NCBI GenBank assembly: GCA_009778785.1 | Contig: WRFN01000005.1 | Coordinates: forward strand, 54,692 to 118,691 | DNA length: 64,000 nt | Source of the DNA: Betaproteobacteria bacterium | GTDB lineage: Bacteria > Pseudomonadota > Gammaproteobacteria > Burkholderiales > Casimicrobiaceae | Direction: 5' to 3' | Shown: positions 9,474-20,723 of the stretch, one piece after another | How positions within the stretch are numbered: the first letter of the stretch is position 1 | Layout: each line of letters opens with the position of its first letter | Notes under the pieces: model-generated | Database searches by the model: none | Told to the model about the DNA's origin: nothing | What the model saw: the letters and a program-made list of their open reading frames with translations, nothing else | Position numbers and translations under genes: made by a program

Positions 9474-10748
9474 ATGAAGCGCGGTTTCTACACCATCATC
9501 ACGGCGCAGTTTTTTTCATCGCTGGCCGATAACGCGCTTTTGATTGCCGCGATTGCGTTGTTGTACGAATCCCTGCCGGACGACGCTTCGTGGATGAAGC
9601 AGATGTTGAAATGGGCGTTCATGTTGTCTTACGTGTTGTTTGCCGCGTTCGTCGGCGCCTTCGCCGACGCGATGCCCAAAGGCCGCGTGATGCTGATTAC
9701 CAACGCGATCAAACTCGGCGGTTGTCTTCTCCTGATTTTCGGTATGCACCCGCTAGCGGCTTACGCCGTCGTCGGTTTCGGCGCTGCCGCATACTCGCCG
9801 GCCAAATACGGCATCCTGACCGAGTTGCTGCCGCCGAACCAGTTGGTTGCCGCCAACAGTTGGATGGAAGGCACGACGGTGGCGTCGATCATCTTCGGTA
9901 CGCTGATCGGCGGGCAACTGGTCAGCGACCGCGTTTCGCACTTTCTGATCGGCATCATGCCGCCGTTCATTCATTCCACCGCCGGAGCGGCGATGCTCGT
10001 CATCATGATCGGCTACCTCATCGCCGCCGCGTTCAACGCCTTCATTCCCGACACCGGCGTCGATCATCGCATTCCGAACAAAAACCCGTTCTTTCTGGTG
10101 CGTGAATTTTCACACTGCTTCCGGCTGTTGTGGCGCGACCGTCTCGGGCAGATTTCGCTGGCGACGACCACGCTCTTCTGGGGCGCTGGCGCGACGCTGC
10201 AATTCGTCGTTCTGGATTGGGCGGCGGATTCGCTGGGCTATTCGCTCTCGAAAGCCACCAACTTGCAGGGCGTTGTCGCCATCGGCGTTGCCATTGGCGC
10301 CATCCTCGCCGCCAAAATGGTGTCGCTGCGCAACTCGGTCAAAATTTTACCGCTCGGCGCCGCGATGGGCGTGGTGATCATCGTGATGCTCTTTGTCCAT
10401 CAACTCCATTTCGCCATCCCGTTGCTGATCCTGCTCGGCGTCATGGGCGGCTTCTTCGTGGTGCCGATGAATGCGTTACTGCAACATCGCGGCCACGTTT
10501 TGATGGGCGCGGGGCACTCGATTGCGGTGCAGAATTTCAACGAAAACATCGGCAGCATGGTGATGTTGTCGCTGTACTCCGCGATGCTTTATTTCGACCT
10601 TTCGGTCAACGTCGCCATCGCGATGTTCGGTATTTTCCTCTTCGTGATCACGTGCCTGATTATCATCAAACACAAACGCAATCAGGCGCGCGGCGATTCG
10701 CTACACCTGATCGGGATGGAAAAACCGAAAATCAGACCACCGTTGTAA
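9474..10748 (+). CDS. lplT: Lysophospholipid transporter LplT (MFS)
   Basis: MKRGFYTIITAQFFSSLADNALLIAAIALL; multi-TM protein with LplT-like N-terminus. Confidence 0.88.
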   Translation: MKRGFYTIITAQFFSSLADNALLIAAIALLYESLPDDASWMKQMLKWAFMLSYVLFAAFVGAFADAMPKGRVMLITNAIKLGGCLLLIFGMHPLAAYAVVGFGAAAYSPAKYGILTELLPPNQLVAANSWMEGTTVASIIFGTLIGGQLVSDRVSHFLIGIMPPFIHSTAGAAMLVIMIGYLIAAAFNAFIPDTGVDHRIPNKNPFFLVREFSHCFRLLWRDRLGQISLATTTLFWGAGATLQFVVLDWAADSLGYSLSKATNLQGVVAIGVAIGAILAAKMVSLRNSVKILPLGAAMGVVIIVMLFVHQLHFAIPLLILLGVMGGFFVVPMNALLQHRGHVLMGAGHSIAVQNFNENIGSMVMLSLYSAMLYFDLSVNVAIAMFGIFLFVITCLIIIKHKRNQARGDSLHLIGMEKPKIRPPL

Positions 10749-11489
10749 TCAGGTTGCGGCGGAAGCCAGAAGTTTTTTCGTAAACACCAAATCTTCCCAC
10801 GCTTTCGCCTTGTCCGCCGGAGCGCGCAGCAAATACGCCGGATGGTAAGTCACCACCAGCGGCGCGTCGTGATAATGATGCACGCGCCCGCGCAAACTGG
10901 CGATGCTGGCATCGGTATTCAGCAGCAATGTCGCCGCGCTCTTGCCCAGCGCCACGATGATCTTCGGTGCAATCAGCGCGATCTGCCGTTCGAGATAGGG
11001 GCGACAAGCGTCGGCTTCCTGCGGCGTCGGCGCGCGGTTGCCCGGCGGGCGGCACTTGAGCACGTTAGCGATATAAACGTCGTTACCGCGCTTCATTCCG
11101 AGCGCCGCCAGCATTTGATCGAGAAGGCGGCCTGCCTGTCCAACGAAAGGCTCGCCTTTTTTGTCTTCTTCGGCCCCCGGCCCTTCGCCGACAAACAACC
11201 AGCGGGCGCGAACATCGCCGACCCCGGGCACTGGCTTGATTCGCGTTTGACACAAACCGCAAGCCGTACAGGCAGCGACATCGGCGGCAAAATCATCCCA
11301 CGACAGCTGCGAGATGCGTTGCGCGCGCCCCCCCGTGTTTCTCTCCGAAAACGCTTCTACTTGTACCGGAGATTTTTTCGGTAGCGTTTCGGGCTGCTGT
11401 TCCTGCGGTGTGTTCTCTGCGAACGGTGTCGTTCCACGCAGTCGCCATGCCGTCAGCCCCAACTCGCTCAAGATCTCGTTTCGCTGCAT
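10749..11489 (-). CDS. Uracil-DNA glycosylase, family 4/5
   Basis: CTACGLCQTRIKPVPGVGDVRARWLFVGEGPGAEEDKKGEPFVGQAGRLLDQML; start taken as MQRNEILSELGL. Confidence 0.92.
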   Translation of the reverse strand: MQRNEILSELGLTAWRLRGTTPFAENTPQEQQPETLPKKSPVQVEAFSERNTGGRAQRISQLSWDDFAADVAACTACGLCQTRIKPVPGVGDVRARWLFVGEGPGAEEDKKGEPFVGQAGRLLDQMLAALGMKRGNDVYIANVLKCRPPGNRAPTPQEADACRPYLERQIALIAPKIIVALGKSAATLLLNTDASIASLRGRVHHYHDAPLVVTYHPAYLLRAPADKAKAWEDLVFTKKLLASAAT

Positions 11490-11490
11490 C

Positions 11491-11976
11491 TCACTTCCCC
11501 TGCCAACGCATGACCCAAGCGTCCTCGCGCTTGCCTTCGGGGCAAGCGTAATACGCCTTGCGCAAACCGACGATTTCAAAGCCCATTTGCCGATACAACG
11601 CTTGCGCGCCCACGTTTGAATCGCGTACTTCCAAAAAAACTTCCGTTGCACCATACCGCAGCGCCGATTGCAACGACACGGCAACCAGAAAGCGCCCGAT
11701 GCCCCGCCGTTGCCACGGTTTGGCAACCGACAAGTTGAGCAACTCTGCTTCGCGCCAGAGGATTTTCAGTACGCCATAACCGGTAATTTCCATATCCGCC
11801 AAAACCGTCGGCAAGATGTCGCCCATCGTCAAGGCATCCCGAAACGCTTGCTCTCCCCACGGCGTGAAATGCGCTTCCCGCTCGATGGCCAAAACCTGCG
11901 GCAAATCACTTTCCACCATCGGTCGCAGCGCAAATCCCGGCGGGCAAACGATGGCGTCAATGTCCAGCGCCTTCAC
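11491..11976 (-). CDS. rimI: Ribosomal protein alanine N-acetyltransferase RimI
   Basis: GNAT motif RRGIGRFLVAVSLQSALRYGATEVFLEVRDSNVGAQALYRQMGFEIVGLRKAYY; GTG start overlapping the tsaB stop. Confidence 0.9.
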   Translation of the reverse strand: MKALDIDAIVCPPGFALRPMVESDLPQVLAIEREAHFTPWGEQAFRDALTMGDILPTVLADMEITGYGVLKILWREAELLNLSVAKPWQRRGIGRFLVAVSLQSALRYGATEVFLEVRDSNVGAQALYRQMGFEIVGLRKAYYACPEGKREDAWVMRWQGK

Positions 11977-12695
11977 AGTACTTCTCCCGCCGCCCGCTCG
12001 GCGCTGGTCAACGCGACCCGCTGACGCACATACAGCGGCACGGCTTCGGCCGCCGTCACCAGTGCGCCGCGCGCCAACATCGTCAAAGCCAGCATCCCCA
12101 CCGCTTGCGCAGTCGGGCGAACCATCGCGTCGGCGACGCGCCCGGAAAAATTCGCGCCCAGTTCCGGATAGACAGCCAACCCGTCGCCGACGATACCCCA
12201 TGCTTCTTGGTTCCCAACTTTTTCGACGGTTTCCCAAAAACAGGCCGCCGCTTCGTCCGGGTGCGCCACCATCGGCGCCAGCATTTCCTCCCACGCCCCC
12301 GCCCGATAACGCCACGCCGCCGCGTACACCTCACGCATCCGGGCGTCGGTGACGGTACAGAGGTGATCGAGGTTGCCGAATTTCAACCGTGCCGCTTCGG
12401 CGATGGCTTGCAAGCTGCACACCGGCGCCAGCGGCAAACCCGTCCCCAGCGCCAAGCCCTGCGCCACGCCGCAGGCAATGCGCACGCCCGTGAACGATCC
12501 CGGGCCGGCACCGAATGCTATGACGCCAAGCTGTTTCAGCGACAAGCTCGCCGTCGCCAGCGTTTCCTGAACCAGCGGCAGAATCTGCCCGGAATGGCCG
12601 GGACCAACTTCCACGTCGCGCGTCACCCATCCCGCCGCGTCGCCGACGGCGACCGACAACCAATGCGTGGAAGTTTCCAGAGCAAGGACAGGCAT
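11973..12695 (-). CDS. tsaB: tRNA threonylcarbamoyladenosine biosynthesis protein TsaB
   Basis: MPVLALETSTHWLSVAVGD...GVIAFGAGPGSFTGVRIACGVAQGLA. Confidence 0.92.
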   Translation of the reverse strand: MPVLALETSTHWLSVAVGDAAGWVTRDVEVGPGHSGQILPLVQETLATASLSLKQLGVIAFGAGPGSFTGVRIACGVAQGLALGTGLPLAPVCSLQAIAEAARLKFGNLDHLCTVTDARMREVYAAAWRYRAGAWEEMLAPMVAHPDEAAACFWETVEKVGNQEAWGIVGDGLAVYPELGANFSGRVADAMVRPTAQAVGMLALTMLARGALVTAAEAVPLYVRQRVALTSAERAAGEVL

Positions 12696-12755
12696 TTCGT
12701 TATTTTACCCGCCGGGTTGCCGACGGCGACCGACAACCCATGTCGGGGACTCTTT

Positions 12756-13085
12756 TCAGGTGAACGCCGCTTGCAAAAGCCACAGCGCCGCCATGCCTGC
12801 CGCGATGGTCGCCAGCACATGCCGCGTGAAATACGCCGCGATCAACGCGACCAGCGCCGCCCACAGCCGGATGTTGTTGAGGCTCAGCGCCAACTCGCCG
12901 TTGTGCATCAAAATGTCCGGCGCGATCAGCGCCGCCAGCACCGTCGGCGGCACATAGCGCAGCAGATGCTGCAATGCGGGGCTTTTCGGCAGAAAGCGGG
13001 CGCCGGCGATGAACGAGAAGCGCAACAAAAAGGTCAGCACCCCGCACACAATAACGATGAAGAGAATCCCGATGTTTTCGCTCAT
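12756..13085 (-). CDS. azlD: AzlD-family branched-chain amino-acid transport subunit
   Basis: Small 4-TM protein, FLLRFSFIAG...LRYVPPTVLAALIAPDIL, overlapping the azlC-like ORF by 4 nt. Confidence 0.85.
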   Translation of the reverse strand: MSENIGILFIVIVCGVLTFLLRFSFIAGARFLPKSPALQHLLRYVPPTVLAALIAPDILMHNGELALSLNNIRLWAALVALIAAYFTRHVLATIAAGMAALWLLQAAFT

Positions 13086-13846
13086 TTTTCACCCGACCAG
13101 CGATGCACAAGCAGCCCGACCGCCATCCCGATGGCGGCCGCCGCCAGAATCCACAATTTGTGCGGCAGCGACTGCAACGCCAGCGCCGCCGCGCCCGCCG
13201 CGATCGCCGCGCAAAGCTCGCTCTTGCGCCGCACCGACAACACCAGAAGCGCGATAAACGTCAGCGGGATGGAAAATTCCAGCGACCAACTTTCGGGAAT
13301 CGCCCGCCCCACCAGAACGCCGACAATGGTTGAAGACACCCAGCCCGTCCACAGCGTCAAGCCCGTTCCCAGCAGATACCAGTGCCGCGCCGGAGTGGCC
13401 GGGCCGTCGCGGAAACGCCGCGCCGCCACCATGTAAGCTTCGTCGGTCAGCAGATACGACAGCAGGCATTTCCAGCGCCAGGACAGTGAACTCAAATACG
13501 GCGCCATGTCGGCGCTGTAAAGCAGATGCCGCAGGTTGACGACGCCGACCGTTGTACCGATTACCGAAAACGGCGCCGCCACTGCCCACAGTTGCACAAA
13601 AACCATTTGCGACGAGCCGCCAAGCATGATGACCGACATCGCTATGATCGCCCAGATCGGCAAGCCGGCCGCTAGCCCCAGCACCCCGAAAATCAACCCG
13701 AACGGCACGATCCCGAGCTGCAACGGCAGTTCCGCTCGTATCCCGGCCAGAAGTTCGGCGCGCGCGCCAAGCGGCGGCGAGCGGTCGGCGGCGGTGTCTG
13801 AGGCGGGATTCACGAAGCGTTTGAAAAAGAATAACAACCCGCGCAT
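13082..13846 (-). CDS. azlC: AzlC-family ABC/branched-chain amino-acid permease
   Basis: ELLAGIRAELPLQLGIVPFGLIFGVLGLAAGLP...MLGGSSQMVFVQLW. Confidence 0.85.
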   Translation of the reverse strand: MRGLLFFFKRFVNPASDTAADRSPPLGARAELLAGIRAELPLQLGIVPFGLIFGVLGLAAGLPIWAIIAMSVIMLGGSSQMVFVQLWAVAAPFSVIGTTVGVVNLRHLLYSADMAPYLSSLSWRWKCLLSYLLTDEAYMVAARRFRDGPATPARHWYLLGTGLTLWTGWVSSTIVGVLVGRAIPESWSLEFSIPLTFIALLVLSVRRKSELCAAIAAGAAALALQSLPHKLWILAAAAIGMAVGLLVHRWSGEK

Positions 13847-13934
13847 TGTACAGGGATCGGGGATTCAATACCAAAACAACAACCGCAAAAAAAGTTAAAC
13901 TGTTGCCCAATTCTTGTTGATTGATTCCTGCTTT

Positions 13935-15287
13935 ATGTCGTCTTCGTCTTCTTTCACTGCCGTCATCGAATCGCTCGATCAGGAAGGTCGCGGCATTGCC
14001 CGCCTCGACGGTAAAACCGTATTCGTCGAAGGTGCGCTGCCCGGCGAAACGGTGGTCGCACAAATCATCAAACGCAAACCGTCGTGGGATCTGGCGCGCG
14101 TCGAGCAAGTGCTCACTGCCAACGCGGCGCGCGTAACACCGCGCTGCCCGCACTTCGGCGTTTGCGGTGGTTGCACCTTGCAGCACGCCACGCTCGCGCT
14201 GCAAGTGGCCGCCAAACAGCGCGTGCTGGAAGACGCGCTGCAACGCATCGGCAACGTGCGCGCCGGCCAACTGTTGCCGCCGATTCACGGGTCGGCGTGG
14301 GGCTACCGTTACCGCGCGCGCTTGTCGGTGCGGCATGTGTTCAAAAAAGGCGGCGTGTTAGTCGGCTTTCATGAGCGCAAATCGACCTACGTTGCGGATA
14401 TGCGCGAATGCCATGTGTTGCCGCCGACGGTTTCGGCGTTGTTGATGCCGCTGCGCGAGTTGGTTGAAGCGTTGTCGATTCGTGATCGCTTGCCGCAGAT
14501 CGAAGTCGCCGTCGGCGAGCCGTTGCAAGTCGCCTCGCCAAGCGGGTTGTCCTGCGTTCTGGTGCTGCGGATTCTCGAAGCGTTGAACGAAAACGACGAA
14601 GCGTTGTTGCGCGCTTTTGCCGACCGCCACGGCGTCGCCATCTGGCTGCAAACCGGCGGGCCGGACACCGCTCGCCCGTTTCATCCGCAAAATTCGGCAC
14701 TGGCTTATTCGCTTCCCGAGTTCGCCGTCACGTTGCCGTTCGCGCCGACCGAATTCACCCAAGTCAACCACGACATCAACCGCGTGCTGGTGCGTCGCGC
14801 GCTGGCGCTGCTCGATCCGCAACCGAACGAGCGCGTTGCCGATTTCTTTTGCGGCCTCGGCAATTTCACGCTGCCGATTGCCCGCAGCGGCGCGCACGTG
14901 ACCGGCATTGAAGGCAGTCCGGCGTTGCTTCGTCGCGCCGCAGAAGGCGCGCATCGAAACGGCTTGATCGCGCGTTGTGCTTTTGTTTGCGCCGACTTGT
15001 TTGAAGCGACGCCGGAAACGCTGGCGCCGTTGTTGCCGCTGGACAGAATTCTGATCGACCCGCCGCGCGAAGGCGCCGTCGCGCTGGTCAAAGCCTTGCC
15101 GCACGCCAGTGCAGAAAACGCCGTGCGCCGCATCGTTTACGTCTCGTGCAGCCCGGGGACGCTGGCGCGTGACGCGGCGGTGCTCGTTCACGAGCGTGGT
15201 TACGCCTTGCGCGCCGCCGGCGTCGTCAACATGTTTCCGCACACCGCGCACGTCGAGTCGATGGCGGTGTTTGAACCAGCGCCATGA
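13935..15287 (+). CDS. rlmD: 23S rRNA (uracil-C5)-methyltransferase RlmD
   Basis: TRAM domain, [14 protein letters not shown] Fe-S motif, [38 protein letters not shown]. Confidence 0.93.
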   Translation: MSSSSSFTAVIESLDQEGRGIARLDGKTVFVEGALPGETVVAQIIKRKPSWDLARVEQVLTANAARVTPRCPHFGVCGGCTLQHATLALQVAAKQRVLEDALQRIGNVRAGQLLPPIHGSAWGYRYRARLSVRHVFKKGGVLVGFHERKSTYVADMRECHVLPPTVSALLMPLRELVEALSIRDRLPQIEVAVGEPLQVASPSGLSCVLVLRILEALNENDEALLRAFADRHGVAIWLQTGGPDTARPFHPQNSALAYSLPEFAVTLPFAPTEFTQVNHDINRVLVRRALALLDPQPNERVADFFCGLGNFTLPIARSGAHVTGIEGSPALLRRAAEGAHRNGLIARCAFVCADLFEATPETLAPLLPLDRILIDPPREGAVALVKALPHASAENAVRRIVYVSCSPGTLARDAAVLVHERGYALRAAGVVNMFPHTAHVESMAVFEPAP

Positions 15288-15667
15288 GCCTTGCCCGCCA
15301 GAGCGCGCTTTACCTCATCTTCGGCCTGATACAACTCGTCGTCGATTGGCTGTGCTTTGTCGTGCTGACTTGGCTTGGCTTGTCGCCGGTTCCCGCCAAC
15401 CTGATCGGACGGGTCAGCGGCGCGTTGCTCGGCTTCTGGCTCAACGGCAAACACACCTTCGGCGTCACCACGCAGGGCAAGTTGCGCCCCGCCCATCTGG
15501 CGCGCTTCATCGCGATGTGGTGTTTGACTACCGCCGCCAGCACCGCCATCGTCACTCTGGCCGAAGGCGCGGAAGGGCTTTACTTTGCCTGGCTGGTCAA
15601 ACCGTTTGGCGACGCGCTGCTTGCCGTGTGCGGTTTTTTGCTGTCAAAGTTCTGGGTGTACAAGTAG
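15284..15667 (+). CDS. GtrA-like membrane protein
   Basis: Four-TM protein, LNGKHTFGV...LSKFWVYK C-terminus typical of GtrA-like proteins. Confidence 0.8.
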   Translation: MSLARQSALYLIFGLIQLVVDWLCFVVLTWLGLSPVPANLIGRVSGALLGFWLNGKHTFGVTTQGKLRPAHLARFIAMWCLTTAASTAIVTLAEGAEGLYFAWLVKPFGDALLAVCGFLLSKFWVYK

Positions 15668-15674
15668 GAGGAAT

Positions 15675-15707
15675 CCGTAGGGGCGGGTTTGAAACCTGCC
15701 CCTACGG
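15675..15707. repeat. Near-perfect inverted repeat (GTAGGGGCGG family), possible bidirectional terminator
   Basis: ccgtaggggcgggtttgaaacctgcccctacgg between two convergent genes. Confidence 0.75.
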
Positions 15708-15717
15708 TCACTAACCT

Positions 15718-17691
15718 TCAAACCTTCAGCTCGCCCTCTTGCAAGCGCTGCACGGCAAACGACAAATCGTCAGCACGGCCCAGCAGCACCACGGTGTCAC
15801 CCACTTCAAAGCGCCAGTTTTCATCGGGCACTTTGGGCGCTTTGCCGACGCGGCGCACGCGCGAGACCTTGACCAGTTCTTCGAGGTCGAGTTCGCCCAG
15901 CGTTTTGCCAATCGCCGCCGCGCCGTCCATCAGCACGACGGAACGCAAACGCGGTTGCAGATTTTCTTCGGCGTCTTCCTGCGCGTCGGAAACGCCGTGG
16001 AAAAAGCCGCGCAACAGGCTGTAGCGCTCTTCGCGCACACTGCGAATGCGCGCCAGCACACGCGGCAGCGGAATGCCCAACGCCAGCAGTGAATGCGACG
16101 CCAACATCAGGCTGCCTTCGATGATTTCGGGGACGACCTCAGTGGCGCCCGCTTCAAGCAGACGATCCAGATTGCTGTCGTCGTAGGTGCGCACGATGAT
16201 CGGCAAGGTCGGCCTCGTCGCATGGACGACGTTGATAATCTTGAGCGCTTGCGGCGTATTGGCAAAGGTGATGACCAGCGCGCGCGCTTTGTTCAAACCG
16301 GCGGCGGCCAAAATGTCGCGGTTGCTGGCGTCGCCGTAGATCACGGCTACGCCCTCCGCCGATTCGCGCACGCGCAAGGGGTCGCTGTCGAGCGCGACGA
16401 AGCCGATTTTTTCTGCTTCGAGCAAGCGCGCCAGATTCTGGCCGCTGCGGCCGTAGCCGCAAATAATCACATGATCCTGATACACCATGCTTTGCGTCGC
16501 CACCTTCATGATGCGCGCCGCGCTTTCCTGCCAGTCGAAGCGTTCAAACCAGCGTATGAACGGTTCGGAGATGCGGATGATGACCGGCGCCGTCAGCATC
16601 GACAGCGAAATCGCCATCAGGATCGTTTGTTTCAGATACGGCGGCAAAATGCTGTAATCGTTCGCCAGCGTCAGCATGACCAGCGCCAGTTCGCCGGTTT
16701 GCGCCAGATAAATGCCGATGCGCACGTTCGACGACCAGGTGCCGCCGAAAAAACGCGCCAGCCCCACGACGACAAGACCCTTGACGAAGAACGACACCAG
16801 CAGAAACAGCAACACGACTTCAATGTTGCGAACGACCAGCCCCGGGTTGATCGCCATGCCCATCGTGACGAAGAAGAGGCCGAGCAGCAAATCGCGGAAC
16901 GACAAAATATTGTCTTCGACGATGTGGCGGTGTTCGGTTTCGGCGATCAACATTCCCGCCATGAAAGCGCCCAGCGCCATCGACAGTCCGACCAGCGACG
17001 TCAGCGTCGCCAGCGCCAGCACGATCAACAGCACATTGAGCATGAACAGTTCCGGCGAGCGTTGGCGGGCGATGGTGTTGAGCCAGATGCGCATCGGTTT
17101 TTGCCCCAGCTTCAAAATCAGCACGAACGCCACCGCCGCTTTGATGACGGCCAGCACCAGCGCCAGCGCCAAACCCCAGCCGCTCTGACCGAGCGCCGGA
17201 ATCAGCACCAGAAAACCGATCACCGCCAAATCCTGAAAGAGCAGGATGGCGATGGCGTTGCGACCGTATTCGGAACTGACCTCGTCACGCTCGATCAGCA
17301 TTTTGAGGACGATGGCGGTCGAACTCATCGCGAACATACCGCCGATCACCAGACCCGCGCCCCACGAATAACCCAGAGCCACCAGTATCACCAGACCGAT
17401 GACTGCGCAAACGCCGACCTGCGCCGCGCCCAGGCCCAGCACGGCGCGTCGCATCGCCTTCAACTGCGGCAGGCTGAATTCCAGGCCGAGGGTGAACATC
17501 AGAAAGACGATGCCGAATTCCGCCAGGTGACGGGCGTCTTCACTGTCGGAGATCAGCGCGAAACCGTTGGGGCCGAGCGCCACGCCGACCAGCAAATAGC
17601 CGAGAATCGCCGGCATCTGGATCGTCCGGCAAACGAGCACCGCCGCGACCGAAGCAGCCAGCAGAATCAGAACGGCAGTTAGCGTCATCAC
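15718..17691 (-). CDS. Monovalent cation:proton antiporter-2 (KefB/KefC/YbaL type) with TrkA-N and TrkA-C domains
   Basis: CPA2 TM domain plus VIICGYGRSGQNLARLLEAEKIGFVALDSDP Rossmann (RCK) and C-terminal RCK_C. Confidence 0.92.
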   Translation of the reverse strand: MMTLTAVLILLAASVAAVLVCRTIQMPAILGYLLVGVALGPNGFALISDSEDARHLAEFGIVFLMFTLGLEFSLPQLKAMRRAVLGLGAAQVGVCAVIGLVILVALGYSWGAGLVIGGMFAMSSTAIVLKMLIERDEVSSEYGRNAIAILLFQDLAVIGFLVLIPALGQSGWGLALALVLAVIKAAVAFVLILKLGQKPMRIWLNTIARQRSPELFMLNVLLIVLALATLTSLVGLSMALGAFMAGMLIAETEHRHIVEDNILSFRDLLLGLFFVTMGMAINPGLVVRNIEVVLLFLLVSFFVKGLVVVGLARFFGGTWSSNVRIGIYLAQTGELALVMLTLANDYSILPPYLKQTILMAISLSMLTAPVIIRISEPFIRWFERFDWQESAARIMKVATQSMVYQDHVIICGYGRSGQNLARLLEAEKIGFVALDSDPLRVRESAEGVAVIYGDASNRDILAAAGLNKARALVITFANTPQALKIINVVHATRPTLPIIVRTYDDSNLDRLLEAGATEVVPEIIEGSLMLASHSLLALGIPLPRVLARIRSVREERYSLLRGFFHGVSDAQEDAEENLQPRLRSVVLMDGAAAIGKTLGELDLEELVKVSRVRRVGKAPKVPDENWRFEVGDTVVLLGRADDLSFAVQRLQEGELKV

Positions 17692-17829
17692 GACGGCGAT
17701 CCCGGAAAAGCGTAAAACAATAAATTTAACACGAGCGTCAAGTGCTGACGCACGGAAGCACGATTTGTTTCACTATTTTTGTGATTCTCCTTTTTCTCTT
17801 CGCGGGAGAGAAGGACAGGTTGGCGCGCT

Positions 17830-17915
17830 CGGTAAAAGCCATTCGCCCTGAGCCTGTCGAAGGGCAAACGGGACATCGCTTGGGTTTCGACAAGCTCAGC
17901 CCGAGGTGGGGTGAC
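17830..17915. repeat. Inverted pair of GAGCCTGTCGAAG / TTCGACAAGCTCAG repeats
   Basis: ccctgagcctgtcgaagggc ... ggtttcgacaagctcagcccga; related unit at 22588-22612. Confidence 0.7.
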
Positions 17916-18827
17916 TCAGCGCTTTCTGACGCCCGATAGCAGTATCCAACCATCGAGCGTTTGCGCGGGAACGATCTCGAACCACGGCGCATAACAGGCG
18001 CACAGTTCCTCTTGCTGGTCTTCCAGAATGCCGGAAAGAATGAGGCGACCGCCTGGCGCGGTGCGTCCGGCCAGAAGCGGCGCCAGCGCCCGCAGCGGGT
18101 TGGCGAGGATGTTGGCGATGACGAGATCGAAGGTTCGCTCGGGCAATTGGTCGGGCACGACGAAAGTCGCGTCGAGGTGGTTGGCGACGGCGTTTTCGCG
18201 GCTGGCGATCAACGCTTGCGGATCGATGTCGGTACCGAAGGCTGCGGATGTGTTCGCGCCGAGGAGTCGCGCCGCCAGCAGCAAAATGCCGGAACCGCAG
18301 CCGTAATCGAGAACGGTGTCCGACGGACGAACATGCTCGCGCAGCCAGCGCAGGCAGAGTTGCGTGGTCGGGTGTGAGCCAGTGCCGAAGGCCAGGCCGG
18401 GGTCGAGCCGCAGAACATAGCGGGCAGCAGCGGGCGGCGTTGACCACGTAGGCACAATCCAGAAATCGGCGGTGACGGCGATCGGACCGAATTGCGCTTG
18501 TGTTTCGCGTACCCAATCGCGCTCGGCGACCGGCGCGATTTCAAACAGCGGCAACGGGAAATGCAAGGTGGTGGCAGTGTCGGCTAAAGCATCGGAGAGC
18601 GGGGCGGCATCGCCGTCGGAAGCCGCCGCAAACAACGCGCTGATGCGCACAGTCGGCCACAACGGTTCACCGGGCATCCCCGGTTCGCCGTATTGCGGCG
18701 TCTCCTGTGGGGTGCCGACATTGGGATCGGACAGGTCAATCGACAACGCGCCCAAATCGAGCAGCGCGTCCGACCAAGCCTCCGCTTGCGCCGCGTCCGC
18801 CTCAAAACGCAAAGCGCGGTAACTCAC
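17916..18827 (-). CDS. prmA: Ribosomal protein L11 methyltransferase
   Basis: [29 protein letters not shown]...[19 protein letters not shown]...[15 protein letters not shown]. Confidence 0.92.
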   Translation of the reverse strand: MSYRALRFEADAAQAEAWSDALLDLGALSIDLSDPNVGTPQETPQYGEPGMPGEPLWPTVRISALFAAASDGDAAPLSDALADTATTLHFPLPLFEIAPVAERDWVRETQAQFGPIAVTADFWIVPTWSTPPAAARYVLRLDPGLAFGTGSHPTTQLCLRWLREHVRPSDTVLDYGCGSGILLLAARLLGANTSAAFGTDIDPQALIASRENAVANHLDATFVVPDQLPERTFDLVIANILANPLRALAPLLAGRTAPGGRLILSGILEDQQEELCACYAPWFEIVPAQTLDGWILLSGVRKR

Positions 18828-20179
18828 TTCATGGATTTCCGGTGCGCCATCCGCTCTTCGAGATAATGGATCGAGTAATTGCTGCGGATGAAGTTTTCAT
18901 CGACCAGCAAGTCCTGATGCAAATCCAGATTGGTTTTGATGCCGCCGACCACCATCTCGGAAAGCGCCACGCTCATGCGGGCAATCGCCTGCTCGCGCGT
19001 GTCGCCGTAGGAAATGATTTTGCCGATCATCGAATCGTAGTGGGGCGGCACAAAGTAGTTGTGGTAAACATGCGAATCCACCCGAATGCCGGGGCCGCCC
19101 GGCGTGTGGTACGAGGTGATGCGTCCCGGCGACGGCGCGAAAGTTTCCGGGTCTTCGGCATTGATTCGGCACTCGATGGCGTGGCCGCGACGAACGATGT
19201 CGCGCTGGCGCAGCGTCATTTTGTGACCGGCGGCGATCTTGATTTGCTCCTGAACGATGTCGATGCCGGTAATCAATTCGGTGACCGGGTGCTCGACCTG
19301 GATGCGCGTATTCATTTCGATGAAAAAGAATTCGCCGTCCTGATAGAGGAATTCGAAAGTGCCGGCGCCGCGATAACCGATTCGACGGCAGGCGTCGGCG
19401 CAACGGTCGCCGATCCGCGTCAGCGTGCGCGGCGGAATGCCGAAGGCCGGCGCTTCCTCAATGATTTTTTGGTGGCGGCGCTGCATCGAGCAATCGCGGT
19501 CGGACAGCCAGACGGCGTTGTTGTGCGCGTCGGCGAGCACTTGAATTTCAATGTGGCGCGGGTTGGCCAGAAAGCGTTCCATGTAAACCGTCGGGTTGCC
19601 GAACGCGCTTTGCGCTTCGGCGCGCGTCATTGTGACCGCCGACAACAGCGCCGCTTCGGTATTGACGACGCGCATCCCGCGGCCGCCGCCGCCGCCCGCC
19701 GCTTTGATAATGACCGGATAACCGACTTGGCGGGCGATGTTCAGAATTTCTTTCGAGTCTTCCGGCAACGCGCCTTCCGAACCCGGCACGCACGGCACGC
19801 CGGCGCGGGTCATCTGCGCCTTGGCGTTGACCTTGTCGCCCATCATCCGAATGGTCTCGGCGCGGGGGCCGATGAACACAAAGCCGGACGATTCCACTTT
19901 TTCGGCGAAGTCGGCGTTCTCCGACAAGAAGCCGTAGCCGGGGTGAATCGCTTGCGCGTCGGTAACTTCGGCGGCGGCGATGATCGCCGGCATGTTCAAG
20001 TAACTCAGCGCCGGGGACGCCGGACCGATACACACCGATTCGTCGGCCAGTCGAACGTATTTGGCTTCGCTGTCGGCTTCCGAATGCACGACCACCGTTT
20101 TGATCCCCATTTCGCGGCAGGCGCGTTGAATCCGCAACGCAATCTCGCCACGGTTGGCGATCAGAATTTTGTCAAACAT
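18824..20179 (-). CDS. accC: Acetyl-CoA carboxylase biotin carboxylase subunit
   Basis: [29 protein letters not shown]...; biotin carboxylase motifs [22 protein letters not shown]. Confidence 0.95.
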   Translation of the reverse strand: MFDKILIANRGEIALRIQRACREMGIKTVVVHSEADSEAKYVRLADESVCIGPASPALSYLNMPAIIAAAEVTDAQAIHPGYGFLSENADFAEKVESSGFVFIGPRAETIRMMGDKVNAKAQMTRAGVPCVPGSEGALPEDSKEILNIARQVGYPVIIKAAGGGGGRGMRVVNTEAALLSAVTMTRAEAQSAFGNPTVYMERFLANPRHIEIQVLADAHNNAVWLSDRDCSMQRRHQKIIEEAPAFGIPPRTLTRIGDRCADACRRIGYRGAGTFEFLYQDGEFFFIEMNTRIQVEHPVTELITGIDIVQEQIKIAAGHKMTLRQRDIVRRGHAIECRINAEDPETFAPSPGRITSYHTPGGPGIRVDSHVYHNYFVPPHYDSMIGKIISYGDTREQAIARMSVALSEMVVGGIKTNLDLHQDLLVDENFIRSNYSIHYLEERMAHRKSMK

Positions 20180-20265
20180 GGGAGGGGGTTTACGAGCAGC
20201 CACGCGAGCCATCCTTCGCTTGTTGGTAAATACGAGCTTTCATCGAGAGGACCGCAACGCGGCGC

Positions 20266-20721
20266 TTATTCGATCACGAAAAGTGGCTGACCGAATTCGA
20301 CGGGGTGACCGTTCTCGACCAGAATGGCCTTGATGACCCCGGAACGATCTGCCTCGATTTCGTTCATCAGCTTCATCGCTTCGACGATGCACAGCGCGTC
20401 GCCTTCCTTGACGGTGCTGCCGATGTCAACGAACGGCTTGGCGCCCGGCGCCGCCGCGCGATAAAACGTTCCAACCATCGGGCTGGTGATCGTGTGTCCG
20501 CTCGGCAACGCCGGCGCTTCCGGCGCCGCAGCGGCGGTAGCCGGTGGCGGCGCCATCGGCGCAACAGCCTGCGGCGGAGCCATCATCATGGTTGGCGCCA
20601 TCGCCATCGCGGCGGAAGCGCGGGTGATGCGCACCCGTTCTTCGCCCTCCTGAATTTCCAGCTCGGCAATCCCCGATGATTCAACCAATTCGATCAATGT
20701 TTTGAGTTTGCGTAAGTCCAT
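20266..20721 (-). CDS. accB: Acetyl-CoA carboxylase biotin carboxyl carrier protein
   Basis: [28 protein letters not shown]...[15 protein letters not shown]. Confidence 0.95.
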   Translation of the reverse strand: MDLRKLKTLIELVESSGIAELEIQEGEERVRITRASAAMAMAPTMMMAPPQAVAPMAPPPATAAAAPEAPALPSGHTITSPMVGTFYRAAAPGAKPFVDIGSTVKEGDALCIVEAMKLMNEIEADRSGVIKAILVENGHPVEFGQPLFVIE

Positions 20722-20723
20722 GG

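Noticed and set aside
16093-17682. 529-aa plus-strand ORF opposite the KefC-type antiporter
   Set aside because: H/R/Q/D-rich antisense artefact; antiporter on the other strand is unambiguous.
18707-20290. 527-aa plus-strand ORF opposite accC
   Set aside because: Antisense artefact; accC motifs define the real frame.
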